The position numbers and the translations under genes are program-made. This document shows, piece after piece, positions 1-13,400 of a stretch of 64,000 bases of DNA. The stretch lies in the NCBI GenBank assembly GCA_948099385.1, contig CANUEZ040000199.1, positions 1,808,001 through 1,872,000 on the forward strand, written 5' to 3'. How positions within the stretch are numbered: position 1 is the first letter of the stretch; every line of letters begins with the position of its first letter. Below the pieces are notes generated by a model, which ran no database searches, was not told the origin of the DNA, and was given only the letters and a program-made list of their open reading frames with translations. This DNA comes from Fasciola hepatica. Its lineage: Eukaryota; Platyhelminthes; Trematoda; Plagiorchiida; Fasciolidae.

Positions 1-3000
1 TCTTCAAAACATTGTGAGTTGTTATGACCAAGGTGACCTTTCACGTAACCTTTCTGAGTGTATCTCCATCCCATCTCACTCAGCCTTCCCGAATGATGAT
101 CATACTCCGCGCACCATTCAAATACACACATCTCAATCTCCGAAGTACCTCGGGGCGAGGTTAAGCACTGATATTCCCATGTTGTCAACTGTGTGCTCAA
201 ATTGTGATGATTTATCTTTCGAATTTGATAGCTCAGGCAATTCTGCATGATAATTATCAATACACTATCTCTCGTGACACCGATAGTATTGTAACTATAT
301 AGACGAGCTATTGTCATTTATTGTCATTTTGACTGTCAAGTTTCTTGTTCTTTCTTCTATAATCTTAATTTAGATGCCTATGAAACGTGCTATATTAAGC
401 CAGTTGTAGAGCACCAAAAAACTCTCGTTCCCTACCGCGTGTTCTGATTCTCCAGCCAGGTATTTTCAAATAATCTTGCGTTACATCTACATTAACATGT
501 CCTCTTGTTTCTCAACGCATTTTACAAAACTCACTCCGTATTGTCCTGGTAGTAGCACGCCACACACGCGTCGCAAACATGTCTCGTGAGACGTATGATA
601 GCGTGAACGACTGAAAAACCACGGACAAAGAGATCAGCTCCATCCGGTATCGAAATTCAATCCACCTGTTGTTGAAACCCTGACGGTCAAAGGACCACGG
701 AGCAGACAATAACATTGCTGGGTTATGTGTTCTCACATAGTGACAACCTGCACCTCATTCGAGGATCAAATCAGCATGCCATTCAGACGGAATTTGCATT
801 GATAACCACCGGCTCCATAACCTGTTACACGAAATCGGTTTTATCTCATGGTCACTTGCATACATGCACAAAGGTAGTGGCCAATGCCAAAACATTTTGA
901 CCTTCAGGTGCGATGATCTGGATCGCACGTGGCTCTCGGGGATCTGTATCACGGCTGAGCTGAGTGCCACTGCTATGACGGATAAACTAAGCGGTTGTTC
1001 GTTTGCCTTTCTAAGGCACAACGTGTGTACTGATTTGACCGTGTGATTGAGGTAGGGAAAACTGGGACGGGATCTGGCAGGTCAGTAGAGTGAAAAGGTG
1101 ACTTGGAAGTATTAAGATAACTGTTGTCCGTTGACTAACACTCAATAAACTCCATAAATGAGGGTTGAGAAAAATAAAACTACTAAGCCTGTCGGGGATT
1201 CACCGTTTTTCAAAACTACCGATACGCGCGTGCATGTATCCGCAGACTACAACATACAGACAGTGGTGAGATAATCTTATGGAAAGTAAGATAAAACCAG
1301 TCATCGGTAGACTTTAGTGCACCGGACTGCGCGAGTGTGCATGACCAGAAAATTCGCCGCTCCAAGTGTAAAGGGGTGCGGTGGCCCAACATTGACTGAC
1401 GGGGTTGTTGACAAGAAATGTGTGTTGAGGGTGAGCGAATCGCCTATATTGAAGGGATCTTAGAACTTCTATCATCAATGGTCTGAGTGACAATTACAGA
1501 ACGACGTACTGGTCCCATTAGAGTAGGGGAATGAACAAATGGTATGCTGCCAGGAGAAACTGAAGGTTTGAGAAGCGCTAAAATAACGTTAGCCTGTTGG
1601 AGATTCATCGTTTTCGAGAAGTATCGATACCAACTTGCATGCGAAAGTGATAGTCCTGGCGAGATTGATTGAAATAGCAGTGACGAGCGTTCACGCTGAT
1701 CGTGTGATTAGATCATATCTGGCTGAGGATGGTGGTATACCCAATACATCTTTATCTAATTAGGGTAACTGCGATCATGGGATGACAAAAATAAGCGCAT
1801 ATCATGACAATTAAAAATTATTTCTTTCACTTCGATCTTTCTTTCCGTGTTTAGGACAACTAATTGAACGAGTTATGGAGAGCAAACAGATGCACCTTTT
1901 GTGGCTCCATGTTTGTAAATACGTGCTGATGAATTAGCTAGTCATTTCAGTTTGGACTGTGTTGCAGTGGATGATCGAAATTGATAACAAAATGTGGACC
2001 AATTGTCTCGCACCTGATCTACGGTCTCGCGTCCGAGTCATTTCACTTTTGAAGCAGCTTTCTGACTGATTTAGTGGTGCATTAACAAGAATACCGGTCT
2101 TTAGCACGTCTTTATTGGAACGAATGGATGTGAGCAGTAGCTTGTTCGACAAAGTCTCCTAACTTCCGATCTGTGTTATGACCAATTACAGTTATGGCTG
2201 ATGAGGTTCCCTGACCCCGGGGGCAGTGTAAATTACTTTTTGTAATTTGTATTTTGATGACATCCTTGTTTGTCCTACTCATGAGTAGCGTGTGCATGCA
2301 TCATGAGCTTCGAATATTTATGGTCCAATTCTCCCTTTCAACTGTACTGACACAGTTCAGATTTGCGTTTTGATGACGTATAGGTTCCCGACTCTTGTTC
2401 TATAACGGTACATTTCCCTTGTAAGGAAATTTTGCCGAACGTTTCAATCACGCATAAAATCGCCCGCCGGAGGTTCGATCTCCCGGCTCTGCCCAGCTGT
2501 GTGCGCCCTAAACTGATAGACCACAGAACAGATTCGCAGTATATACAAGTCTTTCGCCAGGTTCATCCGTTCACTTCCACAGACACCACTTCTGTCATTT
2601 TCAGTTGCTACTGTCTGTACTTTCACATTGGTGAGGCCTTAGAGTATACAAATTTGTATATTCTAACTATAGATTATTTTCTTATCCTGTGACTGAAGCT
2701 TGATTTCATGTTAGCCCGAAAGCTTCGTGATACACTATCCGTACCGTAACCGTGCTGCTCTACAGTTTCGCTTGACTCCTTGCTGAGTGGACCGGCAATG
2801 ACCGCACTGTCCTAATTTATCGGATAACCTTCTGTACTGTTGTTCTTGGTTGCTCACCTGGCCGTCAGTCATTTGCATTTATGTCTTTCTATGTATTGCT
2901 TTACTTAGAACCACGAATTTTGGAATTTGTTCTGCTGGCCGTAGCCGTGTACAGCCCATATCGTGCGTAAACCTAGTGGGACTAATTTTTCTTCTATGCT

Positions 3001-3222
3001 GACAGTTCAAGTAATCGGGATAGTTTCTACAGTTAGCCAGTAACCAATATTCGTCTGAAATGGAGTCAATTCCCTCGAGTATGCAGTCCTCTAATGATGA
3101 TTTGCCTGTTTTGCCGGAAAACCGCAGGGAGGCTCAGTCAGCAAATGGCTCAATCTCCACAGTAAAGCTACAACACGAACTGCGACTGGTTAGGCTGGAG
3201 ATTAAGCAATCAGGACTGGAGG
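1..3222. repeat. Left arm of a large inverted repeat, cut by the window edge
   Basis: Position x in this arm is the reverse complement of position 10350-x. Several blocks compared by eye (1-60, 1261-1360, 2432-2692, 3060-3222) matched without a difference, and the constant sum means no net indel across 3.2 kb. Identity stops sharply at 3222, where the shared 'caggactggaggcc' runs into unrelated sequence on each side. The outer end is not seen, so the arm may be longer. Inside are short ORFs with no recognisable product, two diverged copies of a 130-150 bp motif (about 1150-1290 and 1560-1700), and a gag-like ORF start at 3060. It could be a real recent inverted duplication, a foldback-type element, or an assembly artefact. 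Confidence 0.93.
1150..1700. repeat. Diverged internal direct repeat within the arm
   Basis: Two related blocks lie about 410 bp apart. At about 1150-1290 and 1560-1700 both carry 'gagaa..', then 'agcctgt.gg.gattca.cgtttt', then 'cgata' in the same order. A third, more diverged relative lies at the right end of the window (about 63640-63930). This marks a dispersed or satellite-like family. No coding capacity is visible. The mirror copies are at 8650-9200 in the right arm. Confidence 0.6.
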
Positions 3223-3245
3223 CCAAATTTCAGGATCCCCTGTAG
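3060..3245 (+). pseudogene. Gag-like ORF start, cut at the arm boundary
   Basis: A 61-codon ORF begins with ATG at 3060 and is rich in charged residues. Its second half (around VKLQHELRLVRLEIKQSG) resembles the helical N-terminus of LTR-retrotransposon Gag proteins. The inverted-repeat arm ends at 3222, inside this ORF, and the next codons run into unique sequence and a stop. The mirror copy starts at 7290 on the minus strand. I infer that the arms once included an LTR-element leader and gag start. No zinc knuckle or protease follows, so the family is uncertain. Confidence 0.4.
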
Positions 3246-3559
3246 AATCGTTCGTAAAAGTCGGTAAAAGTATTTCATCACTGCATGATTGCAGCTAAAG
3301 TCCGTATCTACACTAAAAGCTCAAAAATATGGCCCTGCACCTGAACGTCTATTTATTTTGACATCGAAAGTGTTGTCTAGTTGTCACTCAAAAACTGAGT
3401 CGAATAGCTGTAAATCACTCGCACGGCCGGATAATTTATTCTCATCGCGCAGCAACGGTGAGAACTAATCGAAATTCGGACCAATTTGCTCTATCATGGA
3501 CACACTGCAGCTCGCATTTCGCATCGTTACCTTGATAGTCAGTTTGTAACCCCAACGCA
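3223..3559. other. Loop sequence left of LINE copy 1, nothing recognised
   Basis: Unique sequence lies between the inner end of the left arm and the 5' end of the LINE. It shows no complementarity to the right part of the loop (7029-7127), and I see no coding signal. Confidence 0.6.
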
Positions 3560-6500
3560 CGGTCGGCTCGCAGAATAATCAGGACCACGCTGACCATTGC
3601 ATCGAATGGGGTGGGTAGTGATAAGTGGGCTACTGATCAGAGTTCCCTCTCTTTTATTCAACATTTGTCTTCTGTCCCTAACCACCTCTGTTTGCCCCAT
3701 CTATCCACCCATATTGCTCCCACTGATAACACGGTCGATACTCGCAACGATTCACTGTCAAATAGCGTCGGGAATTATCCTCTGTCTGGTAATTCACATT
3801 TTCTCAAACCTCGTCAGCCTCTGAATCTTGGCTCCTTCAACGTGCGTACACTCATGCAGGCCGGTCAGCAGGCATGCCTAGAGCTCACATTAGATTCTCT
3901 GAAGATTGATGTCTACTGCTTAAGTGAAACGCGTATCCAGGATTCGAGCAGTGTAATTCAACTAACTGCTCCTGGTATCTCATCGAGGTATTTTCTGCGC
4001 ACTTCAGGAGACGAAGCAGCTCGAGCTGAGGGTCAACGTGGTGTAGGAATAGTCTTGACTGACAAGGCTGAGGCTGTCCTTTTAGACTGGATCCCTAATA
4101 ACAGTAGTTTATGTGTGTGAGACTCCACGGATCAGTTTGCTTTCGAAAAGATAGTTGTGTTAAACACGATTTGTTTGTAATCTCGAAATACGACCCAACA
4201 GACTGCAGCTCAGACTTGCAGAAAGATGAGTTCTATGATGCACTCGCCACCCTCGTCCGCAGCAGTAAGGGATCTGACATTGTAGTGCTAGCTGGTGACT
4301 TCAATGCACAAGTTGGCAAACTCAGTGTGTCAGAAGCCTGTTTAGGTGGGCGTTGTGCTTTACCCGCTGAGCGTACAGATAATGGGGATAGACTTCTCCA
4401 ATTTTGTGCAGACAATCGATTGTTCTTGTCTAGCACCAATTTCCGACACAGCTCGGGCTACACAGAGACATGGCGCTCTAACTCTACAGGTACTCTAAGC
4501 CAGATTGGTCATATCACCGTAAGCTACTGGTGACGCAGTTCTGTTCAGAACCGTAGATCTTACTGGTCTATGTACGTAGAGTCAGACCATGCATTAGTTA
4601 TGATGCGATTATCTCTCCAGCTCCCTCGTCATCGTCGTAAACCGCAAACCCGATTAGCTGTGCAACGTATGTGTGATCCAGAAGTACGAATACGGTATAA
4701 GCAGAAGTTAGCTTATGAGCTAGGATCTACGACGAACAGTAATGTAGATGAGCATTGGGCCCATATCAAACAGGCGATGCCCGTTGCAGCAGGTTTTGCC
4801 TGTGATCCTAGATCCGTTGTCCATCAAAGACACTGGATCCCCCAAGAGTCGCTGAGTATAATGGAGCAAAAACGTCAGCTCTCGAACTGTAAGGAGATAA
4901 ATAAGATGCAGAGGAAGCTACAAAGGCAAGTTACGAAAAGCCTTCAGAATGATCGCGAAAATTGGTGGGTCAAGGAAGCCGAAGAAATGGAAATATCAGC
5001 TGCTTCAGGTAACAGTCAGAGACTGTTCGAACTTATTCGTGACACCGGTGGATGGCGCACTCAGGTCAGTGAAACGATTTGCAATAGAAATTGAGAACCC
5101 ATCCATAGCAGACAGAAAAGGCTGGACCGTCTGGCCGAATACTTCAAGGAACAGTTTAGCTGGCCGCATGCTAATGTAGTTACTCCTGTGTCAACAACAG
5201 CGATTTTTTGGGTGGTATCACTTGAGTCCTCATCGGAAGTGGAAGTAGAGTCATGTATTCGATTTTTAAAGCAAGGGAAAGCGGCATGTCCCGACAAACT
5301 TCCCCCAGTTCTTTTCAAACTGGGTGGAAATGCCTTGATAAAATCACTTACCGTCTTGCTCCGTGACATTTGGAACGCGGAGCCTATTCCGTTAATATGG
5401 AGTGAGTCATTGATTGTTCCCATCTTCAAGAAGGGAATGCGCAATGATTGTAGTAACCATCGTGGGATCAGCTTAATTCCGCTTGTCACCAAATTATTAG
5501 CCTCGATTCTACTGTACCGTCTTACGCCCACTCGCAAGAGGAATGCTCGCGAACAGCAGGCTGGATTCCGCCCAGGTCGAGGATGCATCGACCAGATTTT
5601 TACTCTTCGCCAACTACTTGAATCGCGTCACACGCACCGCCGATCGACAATAATGATTTCCTTAGACCTGAAAGGAGCCTTCGATCCAGTTGATCGAGGA
5701 GCATTTTTCAGTGATCTTCATCGAAAAGGTATGCCCCAGAAGTTCTTGAAACTACTGAGATCATTGTATTCTCATACCTCTTGCCGCACTAAAGTTTACG
5801 GTGAACTATCCGGTCGGTTCGAAACTACCAGTGCTGTTCGACAGGGATGTCCCATGTCTCCATTCCTGTTCAACTTCGTCATGGACGAAATAATGGAGAG
5901 TGCGCTGCAAAATCTTCAGGGTGTATGCGTCGAACTAGGAAATAGTGGAAAGCTGTGTGACCTAGATTACGCGAAAGATGTTGTCTGCTTGTTCAAATCC
6001 ACGGGACATGCTCGACATGCACTAGATAATCTCGCAAAAGCTGTAGCTCCACTCGGCATGTGCTTTGCACCTTCAAAGTGCAAGGTGATGTTACAAGAGT
6101 GAACGTCAACTATTCCGAGCTTGATGCTCGATGAGAAGGTGCTGGCAATTGTCGACCACTTCACCTACCTCGGCAGCAGTGTGACGACGGATAAGAGCAC
6201 AGTAGTAGAGGTGAGTACACGGATATCCAAGGCTCGAGTGGCGTACGCTGGACTGAAGCACTTGTGGCAGTGACCTGATATTTCACTGAAGTTGAAAGGT
6301 CGTGTATACTGTGCCGCAGTGAGTTCAGTTTTGTTGTATGGTTGCGAGACTCGCAGTCTAGGTGCTGAAGATATCCGTCGTCTTGAGGTTTTCGACCATC
6401 GATGTTTACATAGTATCAGTAAGATTGGGTGGAATAGCCGAGTATGTAATGATGAGGTCAGAAAGCGAGTATTGGGCACTAATTCAGAGAACGTTCTATC

Positions 6501-7028
6501 ATAGCGTACTCAGCTTAGTAGACTTGGTAGACTTCGCTGGTTGGGGCACGTGTTACGTATGTCAGGTACACGTCTACCGTACCGTGTCCTATTTTCCTTT
6601 CCTCTTAGTGAGTGGAAGAGACCTCGTGGAGGTCAACAGATGACGTGGCAACGAGGAATGATAAAATGTACAGCAGACTTAGGAAAAGTAGGTGTTTCAC
6701 GTCTTCGTGGTTGGGATCCAAAAGATCCCCCTTCTAGTTGGCTGGAGACACTGAAGGATATGGCAGCGAACCGCGAACAGTGGAGATCGTGTTGTCACTT
6801 TCTATCGAATCAGAATGACTGATCGATGTGGGTTTGAACAGTTAGACTGTGTATTCCGTGTGTTGGTTACCAGGGCACTCTTTCCTTTTCCCACCCGTGT
6901 AGGTCCACTCCCAGTCCATCTTGTATATTCACACTTTCTGATTCATCGTGCAAGATGGTGAGAAAGGCAGTGGTCAGTGGGGCTTGCTCTACTGTTTAAC
7001 GCGGAACGATGATGATGATGATGATGAT
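3560..7028 (+). mobile_element. RTE-like LINE, full length but inactivated (copy 1)
   Basis: The element runs from a shared 5' start ('cggtcggctcgcag') to a (GAT)n tail at 7008-7028, about 3.47 kb, the usual size for RTE elements. The broken frame encodes an endonuclease-like domain (LGSFNVRTLMQ near 3830, AGDFNAQVG near 4290, SDHALV near 4585) and then a reverse transcriptase (NHRGISL near 5460, QAGFRPGRG, SLDLKGAFD near 5665, VRQGCPMSP near 5840). No RNase H is present. The catalytic box reads YAKD instead of YADD (near 5970). Stop codons and frameshifts occur near 4118, 4531, 5092, 6100, 6271 and 6502. It lies in the loop of the large inverted repeat and cannot encode a working protein. 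Confidence 0.9.
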
Positions 7029-7127
7029 ATGGTGCATATAAAAGTCCTTGATGGTATTTGAAACCTTATTACGAAAGACCCCTGATGTGAACCATAAAGA
7101 GTATAACCACTCACACAGCAACCTCGG
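7029..7127. other. Loop sequence right of LINE copy 1
   Basis: A short unique stretch lies between the LINE tail and the inner end of the right arm. A target-site duplication with the 5' flank (before 3560) is not obvious. Confidence 0.6.
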
Positions 7128-10100
7128 CCTCCAGTCCTGATTGCTTAATCTCCAGCCTAACCAGTCGCAGTTCGTGTTGTAGCTTTACTGTGGAGATTGA
7201 GCCATTTGCTGACTGAGCCTCCCTGCGGTTTTCCGGCAAAACAGGCAAATCATCATTAGAGGACTGCATACTCGAGGGAATTGACTCCATTTCAGACGAA
7301 TATTGGTTACTGGCTAACTGTAGAAACTATCCCGATTACTTGAACTGTCAGCATAGAAGAAAAATTAGTCCCACTAGGTTTACGCACGATATGGGCTGTA
7401 CACGGCTACGGCCAGCAGAACAAATTCCAAAATTCGTGGTTCTAAGTAAAGCAATACATAGAAAGACATAAATGCAAATGACTGACGGCCAGGTGAGCAA
7501 CCAAGAACAACAGTACAGAAGGTTATCCGATAAATTAGGACAGTGCGGTCATTGCCGGTCCACTCAGCAAGGAGTCAAGCGAAACTGTAGAGCAGCACGG
7601 TTACGGTACGGATAGTGTATCACGAAGCTTTCGGGCTAACATGAAATCAAGCTTCAGTCACAGGATAAGAAAATAATCTATAGTTAGAATATACAAATTT
7701 GTATACTCTAAGGCCTCACCAATGTGAAAGTACAGACAGTAGCAACTGAAAATGACAGAAGTGGTGTCTGTGGAAGTGAACGGATGAACCTGGCGAAAGA
7801 CTTGTATATACTGCGAATCTGTTCTGTGGTCTATCAGTTTAGGGCGCACACAGCTGGGCAGAGCCGGGAGATCGAACCTCCGGCGGGCGATTTTATGCGT
7901 GATTGAAACGTTCGGCAAAATTTCCTTACAAGGGAAATGTACCGTTATAGAACAAGAGTCGGGAACCTATACGTCATCAAAACGCAAATCTGAACTGTGT
8001 CAGTACAGTTGAAAGGGAGAATTGGACCATAAATATTCGAAGCTCATGATGCATGCACACGCTACTCATGAGTAGGACAAACAAGGATGTCATCAAAATA
8101 CAAATTACAAAAAGTAATTTACACTGCCCCCGGGGTCAGGGAACCTCATCAGCCATAACTGTAATTGGTCATAACACAGATCGGAAGTTAGGAGACTTTG
8201 TCGAACAAGCTACTGCTCACATCCATTCGTTCCAATAAAGACGTGCTAAAGACCGGTATTCTTGTTAATGCACCACTAAATCAGTCAGAAAGCTGCTTCA
8301 AAAGTGAAATGACTCGGACGCGAGACCGTAGATCAGGTGCGAGACAATTGGTCCACATTTTGTTATCAATTTCGATCATCCACTGCAACACAGTCCAAAC
8401 TGAAATGACTAGCTAATTCATCAGCACGTATTTACAAACATGGAGCCACAAAAGGTGCATCTGTTTGCTCTCCATAACTCGTTCAATTAGTTGTCCTAAA
8501 CACGGAAAGAAAGATCGAAGTGAAAGAAATAATTTTTAATTGTCATGATATGCGCTTATTTTTGTCATCCCATGATCGCAGTTACCCTAATTAGATAAAG
8601 ATGTATTGGGTATACCACCATCCTCAGCCAGATATGATCTAATCACACGATCAGCGTGAACGCTCGTCACTGCTATTTCAATCAATCTCGCCAGGACTAT
8701 CACTTTCGCATGCAAGTTGGTATCGATACTTCTCGAAAACGATGAATCTCCAACAGGCTAACGTTATTTTAGCGCTTCTCAAACCTTCAGTTTCTCCTGG
8801 CAGCATACCATTTGTTCATTCCCCTACTCTAATGGGACCAGTACGTCGTTCTGTAATTGTCACTCAGACCATTGATGATAGAAGTTCTAAGATCCCTTCA
8901 ATATAGGCGATTCGCTCACCCTCAACACACATTTCTTGTCAACAACCCCGTCAGTCAATGTTGGGCCACCGCACCCCTTTACACTTGGAGCGGCGAATTT
9001 TCTGGTCATGCACACTCGCGCAGTCCGGTGCACTAAAGTCTACCGATGACTGGTTTTATCTTACTTTCCATAAGATTATCTCACCACTGTCTGTATGTTG
9101 TAGTCTGCGGATACATGCACGCGCGTATCGGTAGTTTTGAAAAACGGTGAATCCCCGACAGGCTTAGTAGTTTTATTTTTCTCAACCCTCATTTATGGAG
9201 TTTATTGAGTGTTAGTCAACGGACAACAGTTATCTTAATACTTCCAAGTCACCTTTTCACTCTACTGACCTGCCAGATCCCGTCCCAGTTTTCCCTACCT
9301 CAATCACACGGTCAAATCAGTACACACGTTGTGCCTTAGAAAGGCAAACGAACAACCGCTTAGTTTATCCGTCATAGCAGTGGCACTCAGCTCAGCCGTG
9401 ATACAGATCCCCGAGAGCCACGTGCGATCCAGATCATCGCACCTGAAGGTCAAAATGTTTTGGCATTGGCCACTACCTTTGTGCATGTATGCAAGTGACC
9501 ATGAGATAAAACCGATTTCGTGTAACAGGTTATGGAGCCGGTGGTTATCAATGCAAATTCCGTCTGAATGGCATGCTGATTTGATCCTCGAATGAGGTGC
9601 AGGTTGTCACTATGTGAGAACACATAACCCAGCAATGTTATTGTCTGCTCCGTGGTCCTTTGACCGTCAGGGTTTCAACAACAGGTGGATTGAATTTCGA
9701 TACCGGATGGAGCTGATCTCTTTGTCCGTGGTTTTTCAGTCGTTCACGCTATCATACGTCTCACGAGACATGTTTGCGACGCGTGTGTGGCGTGCTACTA
9801 CCAGGACAATACGGAGTGAGTTTTGTAAAATGCGTTGAGAAACAAGAGGACATGTTAATGTAGATGTAACGCAAGATTATTTGAAAATACCTGGCTGGAG
9901 AATCAGAACACGCGGTAGGGAACGAGAGTTTTTTGGTGCTCTACAACTGGCTTAATATAGCACGTTTCATAGGCATCTAAATTAAGATTATAGAAGAAAG
10001 AACAAGAAACTTGACAGTCAAAATGACAATAAATGACAATAGCTCGTCTATATAGTTACAATACTATCGGTGTCACGAGAGATAGTGTATTGATAATTAT

Positions 10101-10349
10101 CATGCAGAATTGCCTGAGCTATCAAATTCGAAAGATAAATCATCACAATTTGAGCACACAGTTGACAACATGGGAATATCAGTGCTTAACCTCGCCCCGA
10201 GGTACTTCGGAGATTGAGATGTGTGTATTTGAATGGTGCGCGGAGTATGATCATCATTCGGGAAGGCTGAGTGAGATGGGATGGAGATACACTCAGAAAG
10301 GTTACGTGAAAGGTCACCTTGGTCATAACAACTCACAATGTTTTGAAGA
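7128..10349. repeat. Right arm of the large inverted repeat
   Basis: This is the reverse complement of 1-3222. Every ORF read in the left arm reappears here on the other strand with the same translation, for example 2432-2692 (+) and 7658-7918 (-). The inner edge is at 7128. Beyond 10349 the partner sequence lies outside the window, so the outer boundary is unknown. The sequence just outside (to about 10400) resembles 17805-17870, which suggests the repeat family continues there. Confidence 0.93.
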
Positions 10350-10400
10350 TTATGAGATAGATAATTTATTCCTCTTCGGTTGATACAGCATGGCAAATGC
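10310..10400 (-). repeat. Short dispersed repeat at the outer edge of the right arm
   Basis: Read on the minus strand, this stretch (rich in 'cataatcttcaaaacattgt') matches about 17805-17870 on the plus strand, including an upstream 'catrctgtatc' block. In both places the same frame gives HNLQNIV or YNLQNIV. It is therefore part of a dispersed family, probably an old coding fragment whose protein I do not recognise. Confidence 0.55.
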
Positions 10401-13400
10401 TCCCAGCGTTAGCATACTACATTCCCGTTTCTGAGAAGTTATAAGAGAAGTCGCTTACGTAATGGAGTAGCCCTGAACACCTTGTTTCTGTGTCCTGGAA
10501 AGCGGATTAGTGGTCTTCCTGGAGTATGAACCGATTACCACATTTCAGCGAATTTTTGAGGAAGGGAGCAAAATTTATCGTCAGGAAAAGCCACGAAATT
10601 TCAACGAACTGTTACGAAAACCAATTTATTCAATTTTTACAAACAACTGGTGTCCCCCTGGGCTCTTTCAGCGTTTCGGTGCTAATTAAGCAGCAACACG
10701 AATTATGTCAAAAGTTACATTGTACGCGTAAATGATCATGCACACAATAATTGCTGTTCTTGTGCATCCTGCCAGAAAAAACTTTGTTGTTTTCCAAAGT
10801 AGTCACTCTAGGGAAGGAAGAACTACTACGTGTGTAGGGATTATCATCCATCCCTATTTGACAACTTGATGAGGCCTTTTGAATTAAATTACTGCAGTAA
10901 AATACAAATATACACATGAAAATTGGTGTTGGTTGTAGCTCAGGTTGGTGTTGTCCAGTAACTTCTGATCGCTTAGCTTGGCGTTTAGGTCGCAAACGTT
11001 TCATCATCAGTGCGCACATTTAACCCGTAGTCGGATCGGTGGTGTTGATTTGATTAATTAATAAAAGACCAATCTAAGCGGAACTCCAGTTGTGTCCAGT
11101 TATCAGTAGTCGAACAAAAGCTTGTATGTGAGAAGGAACGTGTATTCAAGTACGCCGTACGACAAGCGGTAGTTTGGACTGCAACGACGTGTTTTATTGC
11201 AGTTGACTAACTGATCTCAGGTTGGAAGTGGGATACCGCTTGTTGCTGAAGTACGTAGCAAGTTTTCTTGCTGGCAAAACTGAGTTCATTGGTTCATTAT
11301 TTAACACGTCATGACATGTTTACGATTCCCGATGAGTGACAGAGAAGAAATTATGGCGTTAGAGAGGCTACAACATCTGATTCGTTGTTTGAGCGATAAT
11401 ACTGCTAATGACTCACATTGGGGATATTTTGGAAAAAAATTACATGCCTTCAAGGCATTTTATACGTACCATATGAAAAGTGTTTTTCGTTCTTTTACAA
11501 GCTCTAAAGATTCAAGTTTTGAATTGCTTGACGTATTCAGACGAAATTGATAATGATAACATCAACTTGTTACCGCATACAAAGCGACTGTCGGAAAGCA
11601 ATCTGAATCACTAGCTTCATAACATTTAAACTAAACTAACTCGTTGCAGAACACCGAGGAATCGACTGCGTGCCGATATTTTCCCGTTGATAATCTTGGT
11701 TTCACGGAAGCTTTTACGGGCGAGAATTTTTTCGGGTTGCAAAATATACGGCCCAAGCAATCAGGCTAGCATCTCTAAGCCCAAGAGGATTTTTCCATAA
11801 TTTGCCTACTGAGAAGCATAAAAGTAGCCCGGTGCAGAATGTAGTTCAGGTGGGCTGGGACACGACTAAAAATACGTCCTGTACAGGATAATCGAAAAAC
11901 TATCTGAGAAATCGAGGAATGAGGGAATCTCTGTGTTATTCGATAATCAACACACGGAATCCGAGAAGAACAGTAAGTGGATTGTTACTTTGACAATGGA
12001 GATTCAAAAATAAACTCCTTGGGTACACGTCTGAAGTGGTCATATTGGATTGGTTTTATCTCAAATACCAATTACCCAGTAAGGATACTGAAAACCAAGT
12101 AGGCAGGAAAACGGAACCGTAGTTGTGAGCGATTTCATTGTTGCACCGAAGCAAGTATACCTGGTTAACATAGTTCAATCTCTGAGCCCTCCCATACAGT
12201 ATTATTTTTTTGGACCGAGTGGGAGATGAGTGTAACATCCATGCGGTCAGTGTGCAACCAGTTGTGATTCATTTAGTAGGCGGAATAAGCCACACACAGC
12301 CGATGTCTTAGAGGATGTTTCATGGTATGTGACTGAGTATGGTCCATACCATAAGTGTTTTGTAAACAGAGCTCATCCAGTTTATTCAATCAAATTGCAA
12401 GTTTTGACCCTTCATTTACAAAAACAAAGAAATGCATCCCGAACGACGTCTATCTGAGACGGAACGGAGAAAAACGAAGACCCAGGAATTAGTACAAGCA
12501 AGGTTGCCAATAGAACTCACCGATCAGGGAAGGTTACCTGGAACTTTTAGAGGGAAAGAATCAGTTATACCTCCAAGGGGAAAGATGTAGTACGAATAAA
12601 AATCTCTGTGAGGGCAAGCAAGCAGCTTCCGCATGCCACGTTTAATCAAATAACAAGTACATCAACTTTGAAGAAGACCGTGGAACAGAATTTTAGTGCT
12701 CGTTTAGTACAGCAGGTGTTTCAAGCAACAACAGGTGTATTGGATAGAAGGATGGGAGTGGTACTTTTGATGACTGAACGTCATATTTCAGATCGATGAA
12801 CTCCTGAGAAAACGGAGGCAGTCATATGTTCTGCCTGAATCAATGCTCTCAGGGAACTCTACGGGTACTGTGGAATATCGAATGAGAAAATCTTTTCTTC
12901 GTTGTGACCTCCAAGTTTACAACTTTCTCCAATTAATACCAAACATAGGTTATAAATTTAAATTCTTGGTTATTTCATACGGATCAAGATTGCCTTGTAG
13001 TATTCTGTGCGGAGCTGAAATTGTACTTTTGTGGGTGATACCATTAGTCTGACCGATAACGGACAGACGAAATTTATTGAGAGGTTTAAAATGAATAACC
13101 TGTAAGGTTTCAAAAGATATAAATATTGATCTTTCCAAAGGAAATTATTTTCGTGCACGAGTCGATTACTTTTCTGCTTAACAGAAGCAAGAGAAGACAA
13201 TACGAACCAACCTGCGAAAAAGTGATGGCATATGTTGGTTTATTAACATGCTCGTGGTTGATGGTAGGTTCACGAAATTGGAATGCATGACCTCGAAACC
13301 AAGGTTAAATGAGAGCCGTTCGTTAAACAACCGGTTTGTTTTCGTGATGATGGATAAGCCCTCATCCATTACAAAAAATGTTCACCACACTTGTTTCAAT

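Noticed and set aside
2461..2500. tRNA-like T-arm motif (ggttcgatctcc) in the arm
   Set aside because: Only an isolated hairpin with a B-box-like string. No acceptor or anticodon stem could be folded around it.
11311..11550. ORF starting MSDREEIMALERLQ as a possible exon
   Set aside because: No known domain, and acceptor and donor sites are unconvincing. It was not added to the dynein model.
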